Positions 1-8,666 of a stretch of 64,000 bases of DNA are shown here, piece by piece; position 1 is the first letter of the stretch; every line of letters begins with the position of its first letter. Both the position numbers and the translations under genes were made by a program. Under the pieces are notes generated by a model. It was not told the DNA's origin, ran no database searches, and saw only the letters and a program-made list of their open reading frames with translations. Where the stretch lies: contig NZ_AZCX01000009.1 in the NCBI RefSeq assembly GCF_001433995.1, positions 36,535 to 100,534 of the forward strand. The letters run 5' to 3'. The DNA is from Secundilactobacillus kimchicus JCM 15530 (lineage in GTDB: Bacteria > Bacillota > Bacilli > Lactobacillales > Lactobacillaceae).

Positions 1-883
1 TTTGCGTCACTTCCGCTAAAAAGGCTGGCGTCAACGTCGTTAAAACGGCCTGAGCTGCAGCCATTGTCAACGGATTGCCCGCAAACGTGGACCCGTGACT
101 CCCCGGGCCAAAGGCTGATTTCAATGCGCTTTTTCCAATCATCGCCCCAACCGGTAAGCCGTTCGCGAGCCCCTTAGCCGACGTGTAGATGTCCGGATCG
201 AGTCCCACGCCTTCAAATGCAAAACGGGTCCCCGTCCTACCAATTCCCGTTTGAACTTCATCAATGATTAACAGCGCACCGACTTGGTGGGCTTTGTCCT
301 GAAGGTCTAAGAGCCATTGACGATCCGCCAAAATGACGCCTCCTTCACCTTGAATCACTTCGACAATCACTGCGGCCGTCTGTGGCCCAACCGCCTTGAA
401 AGCGGCCGGATCATTGAGCGTTTCAAAAACCATGTCAGGAACCAACGGACCAAAACCTTCTTTAATATGCAGATTACCCGTCATCGACATCGACCCGTAC
501 GTCCGCCCATGAAACGAGTGGTTAAACGATACGATCTGACTTCTTCCCGTCGCCTTTCGCGCTAACTTCAGCGCAGCTTCATTGGCTTCAGTCCCGGAAT
601 TCGCAAAAAAGGCTAATCGGTCACTATCGCCGACCAATAGATGGGCGACAGACTCTTGTAGGTGATTATTGTAAAGATTAGAGATATGCCACATCTTGGC
701 TAACTGGTCGCTCACCGCTTGAGTCACGGCTGGATGCTGGTAGCCAAGGTTACAAACCCCGATGCCGGACGTAAAGTCTAAGTATTGTTTACCGGTCTCA
801 TCCGTAATCGTTACACCCTGACCAGACACGGGTTCAAATCCGAATCGGTCATAGGTTGGAAATACGTGTGTCATTGCTGCCAT
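1..883 (-). CDS. argD: Acetylornithine aminotransferase, C-terminus beyond window edge
   Basis: PLP-dependent class III aminotransferase that converts N-acetylglutamate semialdehyde to N-acetylornithine in cytosolic arginine synthesis. Reading the minus strand gives the PLP-lysine region YTSAKGLANGLPVG, typical of ArgD, and an N-terminus with THVFPTYDRFGF. The ATG at 883 follows an AGGAGG site that lies inside the end of argB, so the two genes are translationally close (3 nt between them). It is the last visible gene of the argCJBD operon. The frame is open to base 1, so the C-terminus is missing only because the window stops. Confidence 0.93.
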   Translation of the reverse strand, partial: MAAMTHVFPTYDRFGFEPVSGQGVTITDETGKQYLDFTSGIGVCNLGYQHPAVTQAVSDQLAKMWHISNLYNNHLQESVAHLLVGDSDRLAFFANSGTEANEAALKLARKATGRSQIVSFNHSFHGRTYGSMSMTGNLHIKEGFGPLVPDMVFETLNDPAAFKAVGPQTAAVIVEVIQGEGGVILADRQWLLDLQDKAHQVGALLIIDEVQTGIGRTGTRFAFEGVGLDPDIYTSAKGLANGLPVGAMIGKSALKSAFGPGSHGSTFAGNPLTMAAAQAVLTTLTPAFLAEVTQ

Positions 884-886
884 TAT

Positions 887-1627
887 CTATTCTGCCTCCT
901 GCGTTAAAACCGTGCCATTGACGGTTAATTGATTCGTGATATGGACGGTTTTAACCCCCGAACGAATGGCCGCAACCGCTGCCTTGAGCTTCGGTTGCAT
1001 CCCACTTTTAATCACGTTATTCGACATTAACATTGCCACTTTTTGCGGTGTTAACTGATGGATCACGGCGCCTTCCTGAAGAACGCCAGCCACGTCAGTT
1101 AATAAGTATAGTCTTTCAGCCTGCAATTTCTGAGCTACCACTGCGGCCGCATCGTCAGCATTGACGTTGAGCCACTGCCCTGTCGCCGTCATCGCAAGCG
1201 GCGCTAACACTCCAATCTGATTGGTTAACAGGTCTTGCAGGACCGGTTGATTAATCCCAGTCACATGACCCACGTGGCCGTATCGGGCCTGATTCACCCA
1301 ATCGCCGGTCAGTAACCGCTGATCAGCAGCGTTAAGACCGAGTGCTGGTATGTGGGCCTGAGCCAGTTTAGTTAGCAACTTGGGTTGGGTAACCCCTAAA
1401 AGAACCATCTTGGTCAGGTCGAGCATGGCTGCATCTGTCACCCGTAATCCGTTACGTTTTTCAACGGTTAGTCCCAGCTGCTGAGATAACGCTGAAATCT
1501 GTGGACCGCCACCATGAATTAACAAAACTTGGTGGTGTTGTTGCCGCCAGGTTCTAAGTTGGTCAAAAAAGTTAGCGGTTAGCTGATCAATGGCGTTCCC
1601 GCCAATCTTAACGATAATAAGTCCCAT
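887..1627 (-). CDS. argB: Acetylglutamate kinase
   Basis: Phosphorylates N-acetyl-L-glutamate with ATP, the second step of arginine synthesis. The protein is 246 aa, an amino-acid-kinase fold with the N-terminal VKIGGNAID lysine/glycine motif, a HGGGPQIS substrate loop near residues 50-57 and an internal NVNADDAAA nucleotide-binding stretch, all standard for ArgB. The frame stays open upstream to 1909, but the ATG at 1627 has a clear AGGAGGTGC site and matches the family N-terminus, so the longer reading is rejected. It sits 10 nt downstream of argJ in the same operon. Confidence 0.95.
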   Translation of the reverse strand: MGLIIVKIGGNAIDQLTANFFDQLRTWRQQHHQVLLIHGGGPQISALSQQLGLTVEKRNGLRVTDAAMLDLTKMVLLGVTQPKLLTKLAQAHIPALGLNAADQRLLTGDWVNQARYGHVGHVTGINQPVLQDLLTNQIGVLAPLAMTATGQWLNVNADDAAAVVAQKLQAERLYLLTDVAGVLQEGAVIHQLTPQKVAMLMSNNVIKSGMQPKLKAAVAAIRSGVKTVHITNQLTVNGTVLTQEAE

Positions 1628-1637
1628 GGCGCACCTC

Positions 1638-2849
1638 CTAAGTATGGTAGCTCGCGTTAATCTTAACGTAGTCGTATGTGAGGTCACAGCCCCACGCCTG
1701 TCCGGTTTGCACCCCAACGCCAAGGTCAACCTGAATGGTGACCTTAGGCCCTTGCATGGCTTTCGAGACCACCTCAGGATCGAAGGCTGTCCCCTCACTA
1801 TGGGCAACGACTTGGGCACCGTTAATCCAAATTCCCACGTGATCAACAGCCATTTGCGCATCAACCATCCCGACGGCCGCAATAATTCGGCCCCAGTTCG
1901 GATCTTCACCGTATAACGCGGCTTTAGTCAGGTTTGAGCCCACGACAGCTTTTGCCACCCGTTGCGCATCAGCAGTCGTTTCAGCTCCTGAAACGTTGAC
2001 TTCGACCAGCTTCGTGGCGCCTTCACCATCGGCGGCAATTTGTTGGGCCAGGGCCTTTAAGACCAGCGAGAAACCCGCCTTAAATGTGGCGTAATCAGTA
2101 TCGGTCGCCTGAGTCAACGGTTGGTTCCCTGCTTGACCATTGGCCATCGCCAAAACCATGTCATTGGTTGACGTATCGCCGTCGACCGTGATTTGATTAA
2201 ACGTTTCATCCACCGTTTGACTCAGCGTTGTTTGCAACAAGTCGCCAGTAATCGCGGCATCCGTCGTGACAAATCCCAGCATCGTTGCCATCTTGGGATG
2301 AATCATCCCCGATCCTTTCGCAAAACCAGAAATTGTCACTAATTGGCCGTTTACCAGCACCTGGACACTCGCCGTTTTGGGTTTCTTATCCGTTGTTAAA
2401 ACGGCTTCCGTCACAGCCATCGTGGTCGTCTGCTGCAATTGGGTCACCCCGGCTTGAATCTTGGTCATGGGCAATGTGGCCCCAATTAAACCGGTCGAGG
2501 CAACGCCAACAAGGTGTGGGGCAATGTCTAACTTATCCGCAATCCACGTCTGTTCTTGCAAAGCATCAGTTTCCCCCTGCTGACCAGTACAGGAGTTTGC
2601 GATAGCACTGTTGACCACCACCGCTTGGAGCTGATGATGACTGTCGATAGTCGCTTTAGTGAGGGCCGTTGGCGCCGCTTGGAATTTATTAGTCGTATAG
2701 GTACCGGCCGCAGCAGCAGGGGCCACCGAGACCAGCCAGCCAAAGTCTTTTTTGGCCGTAGCGCCAAGTCCAATGGCAATGCCGTCGCTATAAAATCCCT
2801 GTGGCCATTGAAACGTTGTGAGCTGTAATTGTTCTGTTGGATTATTCAT
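1638..2849 (-). CDS. argJ: Bifunctional glutamate N-acetyltransferase / ornithine acetyltransferase
   Basis: ArgJ transfers the acetyl group of N-acetylornithine to glutamate, making the arginine pathway cyclic; some ArgJ enzymes also use acetyl-CoA. The 403-aa protein has the self-cleavage motif MATMLG near residue 185, where the Thr becomes the N-terminal nucleophile of the beta chain, plus conserved TNDMVLAMANG and EDPNWGRI blocks. The ATG at 2849 follows AAGGAG. The argC stop lies 12 nt upstream. Presence of argJ fits the absence of argE or a separate argA in this operon. Confidence 0.95.
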   Translation of the reverse strand: MNNPTEQLQLTTFQWPQGFYSDGIAIGLGATAKKDFGWLVSVAPAAAAGTYTTNKFQAAPTALTKATIDSHHQLQAVVVNSAIANSCTGQQGETDALQEQTWIADKLDIAPHLVGVASTGLIGATLPMTKIQAGVTQLQQTTTMAVTEAVLTTDKKPKTASVQVLVNGQLVTISGFAKGSGMIHPKMATMLGFVTTDAAITGDLLQTTLSQTVDETFNQITVDGDTSTNDMVLAMANGQAGNQPLTQATDTDYATFKAGFSLVLKALAQQIAADGEGATKLVEVNVSGAETTADAQRVAKAVVGSNLTKAALYGEDPNWGRIIAAVGMVDAQMAVDHVGIWINGAQVVAHSEGTAFDPEVVSKAMQGPKVTIQVDLGVGVQTGQAWGCDLTYDYVKINASYHT

Positions 2850-2861
2850 GGTGAGTTCTCC

Positions 2862-3890
2862 TTACGCCAGAACCGGCAAAGTAGGTAACCCTGCCGTTTC
2901 CGTTAACTGAAATAGGTCGTTAAAGTTTTGGACCGCCTGCCCCGCAGCCCCCTTCACGAGATTATCGATAACACTGACAACCATGATGGTGTTGGTCACG
3001 TCGTTGAAACTGATCCCTAAGGCACAGTTGTTCGTGCCAATCACCATCTTGATATCGGGCATCTGACCCGGCATTAACTGAATAAACGGATGATCTTGGT
3101 AAGTCACTTGAAAAGCGTCAACCACTGAGGCCTCGGTTAACCCGGGCACCCCTTTTGCGTAAATCGTGGCCATAATCCCCGTCGTAATTGGCAACAGCGT
3201 CGTGTTAAATTGAATCGACTCAATCGCTGGATCCCACTGCTTGAGCTGTTGCACAATTTCTGGAATATGCTGATGAGCGTTTAATTTATACACCTGCAAG
3301 TTGTCGTTGGCCTCTGTAAAATGCGTCAACGGCGACAACTTCTTGCCGGCCCCCGAAGTTCCCGACTTTGCGTCGACGATAATGCTGTCAGGTTGCACCA
3401 AGTTGTGTTGAACTAACGGCGCTAACCCTAGGAGCGTCGCGGTAGCGTAACATCCTGGATTGGCAACGTAGTGGGTCTGGGGTGCGCCAAGATCTGCTAA
3501 TTGGTAACTAGCCGCGTTCAGCTGACTGGCTGGTGTTTTGTGGTACCACTGGGCATAAGCCTCTGGGTCCTGTAACCGGTAGTCGCCCGATAAATCAATC
3601 ACCGGAAAATCCGCTTCAATAAACGGGCCGGCTAATTGACTCGTCACCCCGGCAGAGGTCGCAAAAAAAACGGCGTCGTTAGCTGCCATCATCGTCGCTG
3701 CATCAAAGGGCTCTAGTGGCAGGTGGTGGCCAAAAAACATCGGAACTTCTTCATCAAGGTAGCGGACAGGACCGTTTCCTTCATCAACATGGCCGTACAA
3801 GTTTACTTGATCGACTGCCGGATGGGCGGCCAACAATCGAAAAAGGGTCTGGCCACTGTAGCCGGTTACCCCAACAATTCCAACGTTCAT
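2862..3890 (-). CDS. argC: N-acetyl-gamma-glutamyl-phosphate reductase
   Basis: NADPH-dependent reductase that forms N-acetylglutamate semialdehyde. The 342-aa protein starts with the Rossmann motif VGIVGVTGYSGQ and contains the catalytic cysteine in HYVANPGCYATA; a later HQHIPEI histidine region is also typical of ArgC. The ATG at 3890 follows a GAGGTG site. It is the promoter-proximal gene of the argCJBD operon, with a good sigma-A-type promoter about 40 nt upstream. Confidence 0.95.
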   Translation of the reverse strand: MNVGIVGVTGYSGQTLFRLLAAHPAVDQVNLYGHVDEGNGPVRYLDEEVPMFFGHHLPLEPFDAATMMAANDAVFFATSAGVTSQLAGPFIEADFPVIDLSGDYRLQDPEAYAQWYHKTPASQLNAASYQLADLGAPQTHYVANPGCYATATLLGLAPLVQHNLVQPDSIIVDAKSGTSGAGKKLSPLTHFTEANDNLQVYKLNAHQHIPEIVQQLKQWDPAIESIQFNTTLLPITTGIMATIYAKGVPGLTEASVVDAFQVTYQDHPFIQLMPGQMPDIKMVIGTNNCALGISFNDVTNTIMVVSVIDNLVKGAAGQAVQNFNDLFQLTETAGLPTLPVLA

Positions 3891-3926
3891 TTCGTCACCT
3901 CATCTTTTAAATTTAGTATGGGACTC

Positions 3927-3955
3927 ACTATATTCTCATAAATTTAAAAATGCAA
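3927..3955 (-). promoter_or_regulatory. Promoter of the argCJBD operon
   Basis: On the minus strand, TTGCAT (-35) and TATAGT (-10) are separated by exactly 17 bases and sit 36 nt upstream of argC. The AT-rich spacer (AAATTTATGAG) and repeated TGTATAAA-like words further upstream near 3992-4032 resemble ARG-box material. ArgR control is therefore plausible but not shown. Confidence 0.7.
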
Positions 3956-4072
3956 GTTTTTCTTGTAAATTAATCATTTTTATCGCTAATTTTGTATAAA
4001 GTTAGGATATATAAGTTATTTTATGTATAAAACGTGGATTGAACACTAATTTATTTTAAAATTTTTCTCATC

Positions 4073-4102
4073 AAAAAAACGACAATCCCCTTCGATTGTC
4101 GT
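4073..4102 (-). terminator. Rho-independent terminator of the NlpC/P60 gene
   Basis: Nine-base stem ACGACAATC/GATTGTCGT with a 6-base loop, followed on the minus strand by a run of seven T, 20 nt after the stop of the gene at 4122. Confidence 0.85.
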
Positions 4103-4121
4103 CACTCGCTCTTTGATTTAA

Positions 4122-4871
4122 TTAAACTTGAGTCACCGTCATTGGCCGGGAATAGCCGACAACGTGCCACCATGGTGCACTCACGTTTTCAACGATCACA
4201 CCCCGATTTTGAGCATCAATCATTTTACCGCCACCGATGTACAGGCCGACGTGAGAGATACTCATGGCATTACTCCCGAAGAAGGCGAGGTCACCCTTCT
4301 TCAAACTGGCTTTTTTAACATGGGAATGGTGGCTATATTGACTCTGAGCAGTTCTTGGCAACGTTTTGTTGGCCGCCTTCTTGAAAACATAGCCCGTCAA
4401 TCCAGAACAATCAAATGTATAGGGCCCCACTGCGCCGTAACGATAGTGCTTACCAAGCTGACTTTTCGCCGTGCCAATCAACGTCGTAGCTGTTGTGCCC
4501 CTTTTGAGGGCGCTTGCTTTAACGAACCCCGCAACGGTTCCCTTTGTGTTTCGAACGTAGTAGTAGGTCGTCGACTGACCGTCTTCCGACACCTTAAGCT
4601 TCCGGGTCGCCTGCCACGTGGTCTTTGAATAGCTTTTTAAGTGGTGGATCGCTGAACCGATACTGGCCGTTTTCCCACTCACTTTGATGCGTTGAATATC
4701 GCCTGAATGATGTTTTGCGACCATGGCTGTTTTGGCAATCTTTTTATTCGTTGTGACGACCGCTGCGCTCTCTGCATGTGCCAGCTGCGAACCGCCAACA
4801 ATGATGGCACTCATCAATGTTACCCCTGCAATCGCCCCTAAAACGATTCTACTTAGTTGTTTAAACTTCAA
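4122..4871 (-). CDS. Secreted NlpC/P60 peptidoglycan endopeptidase
   Basis: Likely cell-wall gamma-D-glutamyl-diamino-acid endopeptidase or remodelling hydrolase, exported. The protein is 249 aa: a Sec signal peptide ending around AHA-ES (residue 34), a variable linker, an SH3-like segment around residues 86-122 (YYYVRN...GFVKAS), and a C-terminal NlpC/P60 domain from about 130. That domain has the catalytic Cys155 in FDCSGLTG and His207 in ISHVGLYIG. The start is TTG with an AAGGAG site 9 nt upstream, an unusual but well supported start. It is transcribed alone and ends at a terminator. Confidence 0.88.
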   Translation of the reverse strand: MKFKQLSRIVLGAIAGVTLMSAIIVGGSQLAHAESAAVVTTNKKIAKTAMVAKHHSGDIQRIKVSGKTASIGSAIHHLKSYSKTTWQATRKLKVSEDGQSTTYYYVRNTKGTVAGFVKASALKRGTTATTLIGTAKSQLGKHYRYGAVGPYTFDCSGLTGYVFKKAANKTLPRTAQSQYSHHSHVKKASLKKGDLAFFGSNAMSISHVGLYIGGGKMIDAQNRGVIVENVSAPWWHVVGYSRPMTVTQV

Positions 4872-5125
4872 AAATGGCCACTCCTTCGTCTCTTAGTTAA
4901 TAGTCTCCATCTTAACTGAGCCGCATGTCATGAGCGTAACAGGGCAATTTCATCGGGATTAATACTGTGTGTCGCTGCAATCAGATTGTGACCTCGCTGA
5001 AATATTGACAAGAATTGTGATCATTTGGCAACGTCCGTCTCTATATATTCCATTTTTATATAAAACGTTGGCCTCATTTTAACCCATTTTTCTGATATAC
5101 TATATTCAAATTAAAAATAAATGGA

Positions 5126-5980
5126 ATGATGATGATGAATATCGACCGCTTCATTAGTGCCCGCAAAAGTCGCGGATTATCACAAGCAGAACTCTGTGAG
5201 GGCATTTGTACCCAGGCAACACTAAGTAAATTTGAAAACTCCGGCAAGGCTCCCGCGATTCGCATTCTGACTCAGTTATGTGCTCGCCTCAACCTTACTT
5301 TGGACGACGTTTTCCCGGTCAATCCGCCGGCTCAATCAAAGGCTAATCACTTGTTGGACGCGGCTGAATTCACGTTGATTACCAGCGAGTACGAGGCCGC
5401 AAAAAAAGACCTGGCCCAGGTCACTTTTGATGATTTGACAACGGAAGGAAAGATGCAGTTTTACTTTGTTAGAGGCTATTTAACCGCATTAACCGGCGGC
5501 CCAATTGCGGATGCCCTGTACGACTTTAACTTGATTTTAAACGACCTTGATGATAACCATCGGTCGATTTTCACGTTACTCGCCTATACGGGTAGCGGTG
5601 TCGCATATAGTCGTAACGGTGAGCACACGAAGGGTGAGTTTTTCTTCCAAAAAGTGTTAGACCACCTGCACGATCTGCCACTCAAGGACAACAAATCCAT
5701 CTGGCGGGCCCTCAACATGTTGTTTTATACGGCTGAATATTTTGCCCACGTTGGGGATTATAAAACCAGTGATCCACTGTTAGACTACGGCTACGAGATC
5801 TGTGCCAATAACCACGTGACATACTACGTCGCACGGATTTGCTTCCGGCAAGCTGAAAATGCCAAGGCTCAGGGCGCCGAATTCGCAACAGTTCAGGGCT
5901 ATCTTAACGATGCCGCGGCGTTTGCGAAGATTAACCATAACCAATTGCTGCTTAAGCGGATTTCTGATTTTAACCAATAG
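5126..5980 (+). CDS. Helix-turn-helix regulator with Rgg/TPR-like C-terminus
   Basis: Cytosolic transcriptional regulator of 284 aa. Residues 4-62 form an XRE-type helix-turn-helix (SQAELCEGICTQATLSKFE). The remainder is alpha-helical, of the Rgg/MutR or TPR type that often binds a peptide pheromone. The gene opens with four consecutive ATG codons (5126, 5129, 5132, 5135), so the exact start is uncertain. The ribosome site is weak. A minimal ATG-GAA-TGA reading overlaps the start. No obvious pheromone gene was seen next to it. The neighbouring genes 4122 (divergent) and norB (downstream, after a terminator) are possible targets, but this is inference. Confidence 0.75.
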   Translation: MMMMNIDRFISARKSRGLSQAELCEGICTQATLSKFENSGKAPAIRILTQLCARLNLTLDDVFPVNPPAQSKANHLLDAAEFTLITSEYEAAKKDLAQVTFDDLTTEGKMQFYFVRGYLTALTGGPIADALYDFNLILNDLDDNHRSIFTLLAYTGSGVAYSRNGEHTKGEFFFQKVLDHLHDLPLKDNKSIWRALNMLFYTAEYFAHVGDYKTSDPLLDYGYEICANNHVTYYVARICFRQAENAKAQGAEFATVQGYLNDAAAFAKINHNQLLLKRISDFNQ

Positions 5981-6028
5981 CCCGCTTGAGACGTGAGTGA
6001 CCACCCTTAAGAGATTCTAGATTGACCC

Positions 6029-6074
6029 AAATAAACCCGATTCAGCTGTTTATAGCGCTGAATCGGGTTTATTT
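6029..6074 (+). terminator. Long perfect hairpin after the HTH regulator
   Basis: An 18-bp perfect inverted repeat (AAATAAACCCGATTCAGC and its complement) with a 10-base loop. The flanking A and T runs make it able to terminate in both directions. It separates the regulator at 5126 from norB. Confidence 0.85.
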
Positions 6075-6192
6075 GAGTTATCTGTTTGGAATCCCAGGCT
6101 TTACCCATCAAGAAGCTAGGTCGAACAATGAGCAACAATTTAGGTCACTCACACTTTTTATCACATGATTATTGATTAATTAGAAAAACGTA

Positions 6193-6221
6193 TTTACATT
6201 TTTAGAATATTCAAATATTAT
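6193..6221 (+). promoter_or_regulatory. norB promoter with AATATT repeat over the -10 box
   Basis: TTTACA and TATTAT are spaced by 17 bases, about 40 nt upstream of the norB start. The repeat AATATT-CA-AATATT (6206-6219) overlaps the -10 element and could be a repressor site, for example of an NO- or redox-sensing regulator. The regulator is not identifiable from the sequence. Confidence 0.6.
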
Positions 6222-6261
6222 TAAATGAGTTATCACTATACTTAATTTGGGGGCAGATAAA

Positions 6262-8607
6262 ATGGCAACACGCAAACCTTACTCACGACTCACAAAAGTA
6301 CTCGTGGGAATGCTCGTCGTTGTATTTTCAATATTGCTAGCCGGTGGTTGGCTTATTTTCAAAAATGAAGCACCTCGACCAGCTCAAATTGTTGACCAAC
6401 AGGGGAACGTTTTAATTTCAAAAAAGACTTTGGTCAGCGGCCAAGCCGTTTATGAAAAATACGGGTTAACTGATTACGGCACTTATTTAGGGAACGGGTC
6501 TTATTTAGGACCAGATTATACAGCTGAGGCGCTTCACCACTACATTGAAGGCATGCACAGCTACTACGCGCAGAAGCTTTATCACCAGCCTTTCAAGCAA
6601 TTATCCGAAATAAAAAGAGAGGGCATTATTGGGAAAACACGCCACGAAATACGTGAGAATCGCTATTCTCAATCTGATCAGACGTTGACCTTAACCACGG
6701 CCCAGGTTGCAGGATTACGAGCTATGCAAGCCTACTACCGAAAAGCATTTATTAATAACCCAAAACAAGCTGGGTTACCCGAAAACATGATTAAACTACA
6801 GGAAAAAGGCAATTTCTTGACTAAGGGTAATAAAGTGAATCAACTTAGCAGCTTCTTCTTTTGGGGTGCCTGGATGTCGTCGACAAACCGGCCAGGCAGA
6901 AACTTTTCCTATACCAATAATTGGCCCTACGATTTAGAGGCGGGTAACACGATGCCGGCCGAAGCCATGATTTGGACGGCCCTATCCGTTGCCTTCTTAG
7001 TCGCCGGGGTTGGTGTTGTTATCTACTATCAACGCCGTTATCATTTCGATATGCAGGCAACTTATACGACGGAGGCCGGGATGCCACTTATCGATCCTGA
7101 CCAACCAATTACAACGAGTCAACGCAAAGTAGCCAAGTTTTTCGTCATTGTGATGGTGCTCTTCTTAATTCAAATTATGCTGGGCGAACTCATGGCTCAC
7201 TATTACGTAGAAAACGAATTTTTTGGACTCCCACTTCAAAATATCTGGCCATTTAACTTAGCCAAAACTTGGCACTTACAACTGGTTATCTTCTGGATTG
7301 CTACCAGTTGGTTAGCGGCCGGAATCTATATCGTACCACGCGTTCTGGGCCGGGAACCCAAGCGCCAAGGAATCCTTGTCGATACCCTATTTTGGGCCCT
7401 GATTGTTGTCGTCGGGGGCAGCATGTTAGGCGAATGGGGCGATATTCTTGGCTTTATTAAGAAACAATGGTGGCTATTCGGCCACTCCGGTTGGGAATAT
7501 ATCGAAATGGGTAAATTTTGGCAAATTCTCTTTATTATTGGGATGCTTTTATGGATCTTCATTCTATGGCGTGGCTTTGTACCAGCGATGCGCCGTAAAA
7601 TGGCCGGAGAAGGGGCTGATCGAACTCGATTAGTGACACTCTTATTCTTTGGTTCCATCGCCATTCCAGCATTTTACCTGGCTTCCCTGTTTATTATGCC
7701 TAACTCTCACGTCACTTTTGCCGATTACTGGCGCTGGTGGATTGTCCACCTCTGGGTTGAGGGCATTTTCGAATCATTTGCGGTCATTCTCATTGGCTAC
7801 CTCATGGTTGACATGAAGCTCACAACCGTTCGCTCAACGGTTCGGGCGCTATACTTTCAAATTACGTTGCTGTTGGGAACTGGCGTCATTGGAATGGGGC
7901 ACCACTACTTCTGGGAAGGCGACCACTCAATCTGGTTAGCCTTAGGGGCTTGTTTCTCAGCTCTTGAAGTTATCCCACTTTGTCTCTTAGTCTGGGAAGC
8001 CTACACTCACTATCGGGTTTATCGCGACACCACCGGAAGCTTTCCATATAAGGGAACCTTCATGTTCCTCGTCTCAACTGGTCTCTGGAACGCGGTTGGG
8101 GCCGGCGCCCTTGGCTTTTTAATCAACGCACCTGCCATTAACTACTTTGAACATGGTACCCAATGGACCTCTGCACACGCCCACGGCTCAATGGCCGGTG
8201 TATATGGGATGTTTTCAATTGCCATTCTGCTATACGTCATGCGTAACATCAGCCAGAAATCCGTTTGGACGCCAAAAGTTGAAAAATGGGTCAAATGGGC
8301 CTGTATCGCGCTTAATGTTGGCTTAGCGGGTATGGTCTTTGCCACGCTCATGCCGGTTGGTTACATTCAGCTTAAAGATGCGCTCACAAACGGTTACTGG
8401 CATGCGCGACTCACAAGTTTCTACCATCAACCACTTGTTTCTGGATTAATGTGGGGCCGGATGCCTTGGGACCTGATCTTTACCGCTGGCGTTGTGATCC
8501 TTCTGGTCGTGGTTGTTTACGCCTTCTTCCACTTGAAACCAGCAGAAAACAAAAAAATGGCGGCTGCTCATGAAACGTTCGATGAACAAACAACGCCCTC
8601 TCACTAA
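6262..8607 (+). CDS. norB: Quinol-dependent nitric oxide reductase (qNOR)
   Basis: Single-subunit membrane enzyme of the haem-copper oxidase superfamily that reduces NO to N2O with electrons from (mena)quinol. The protein is 781 aa. An N-terminal hydrophobic anchor is followed by the cytochrome-c-like extension without haem motif (SGQAVYEKYGLTDYG), as in qNOR. Then come about a dozen membrane helices with conserved histidines in WIVHLWVEG, MGHHYFWEG and SAHAHGSMAGVYG that should bind haem b, haem b3 and non-haem iron. The ATG at 6262 has a GGGGG site 8 nt upstream; an in-frame TTG at 6247 is less likely. It is transcribed as a single gene. Uncommon in lactic acid bacteria, and dependent on imported haem and quinone. 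Confidence 0.92.
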   Translation: MATRKPYSRLTKVLVGMLVVVFSILLAGGWLIFKNEAPRPAQIVDQQGNVLISKKTLVSGQAVYEKYGLTDYGTYLGNGSYLGPDYTAEALHHYIEGMHSYYAQKLYHQPFKQLSEIKREGIIGKTRHEIRENRYSQSDQTLTLTTAQVAGLRAMQAYYRKAFINNPKQAGLPENMIKLQEKGNFLTKGNKVNQLSSFFFWGAWMSSTNRPGRNFSYTNNWPYDLEAGNTMPAEAMIWTALSVAFLVAGVGVVIYYQRRYHFDMQATYTTEAGMPLIDPDQPITTSQRKVAKFFVIVMVLFLIQIMLGELMAHYYVENEFFGLPLQNIWPFNLAKTWHLQLVIFWIATSWLAAGIYIVPRVLGREPKRQGILVDTLFWALIVVVGGSMLGEWGDILGFIKKQWWLFGHSGWEYIEMGKFWQILFIIGMLLWIFILWRGFVPAMRRKMAGEGADRTRLVTLLFFGSIAIPAFYLASLFIMPNSHVTFADYWRWWIVHLWVEGIFESFAVILIGYLMVDMKLTTVRSTVRALYFQITLLLGTGVIGMGHHYFWEGDHSIWLALGACFSALEVIPLCLLVWEAYTHYRVYRDTTGSFPYKGTFMFLVSTGLWNAVGAGALGFLINAPAINYFEHGTQWTSAHAHGSMAGVYGMFSIAILLYVMRNISQKSVWTPKVEKWVKWACIALNVGLAGMVFATLMPVGYIQLKDALTNGYWHARLTSFYHQPLVSGLMWGRMPWDLIFTAGVVILLVVVVYAFFHLKPAENKKMAAAHETFDEQTTPSH

Positions 8608-8626
8608 AAATTACGATTGCCTATTA

Positions 8627-8662
8627 AAAAAGTCGTTCGGATTAATTTCCAAACGGCTTTTT
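8627..8662. terminator. Bidirectional terminator between norB and the APC gene
   Basis: A 14-base imperfect stem (AAAAAGTCGTTCGG against CCAAACGGCTTTTT) with A and T runs on both sides lies between the convergent stops at 8607 and 8667. Confidence 0.85.
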
Positions 8663-8666
8663 AAGT

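Noticed and set aside
1628..1909. N-terminal extension of ArgB by 94 residues
   Set aside because: The extension runs through the argJ 3' end; the ATG at 1627 has AGGAGG and matches the ArgB N-terminus.
1590..1916. Plus-strand open frame of 108 codons over the argJ/argB junction
   Set aside because: It lies opposite two well-identified genes, lacks a ribosome site and has no recognisable motifs, so it is an antisense shadow.
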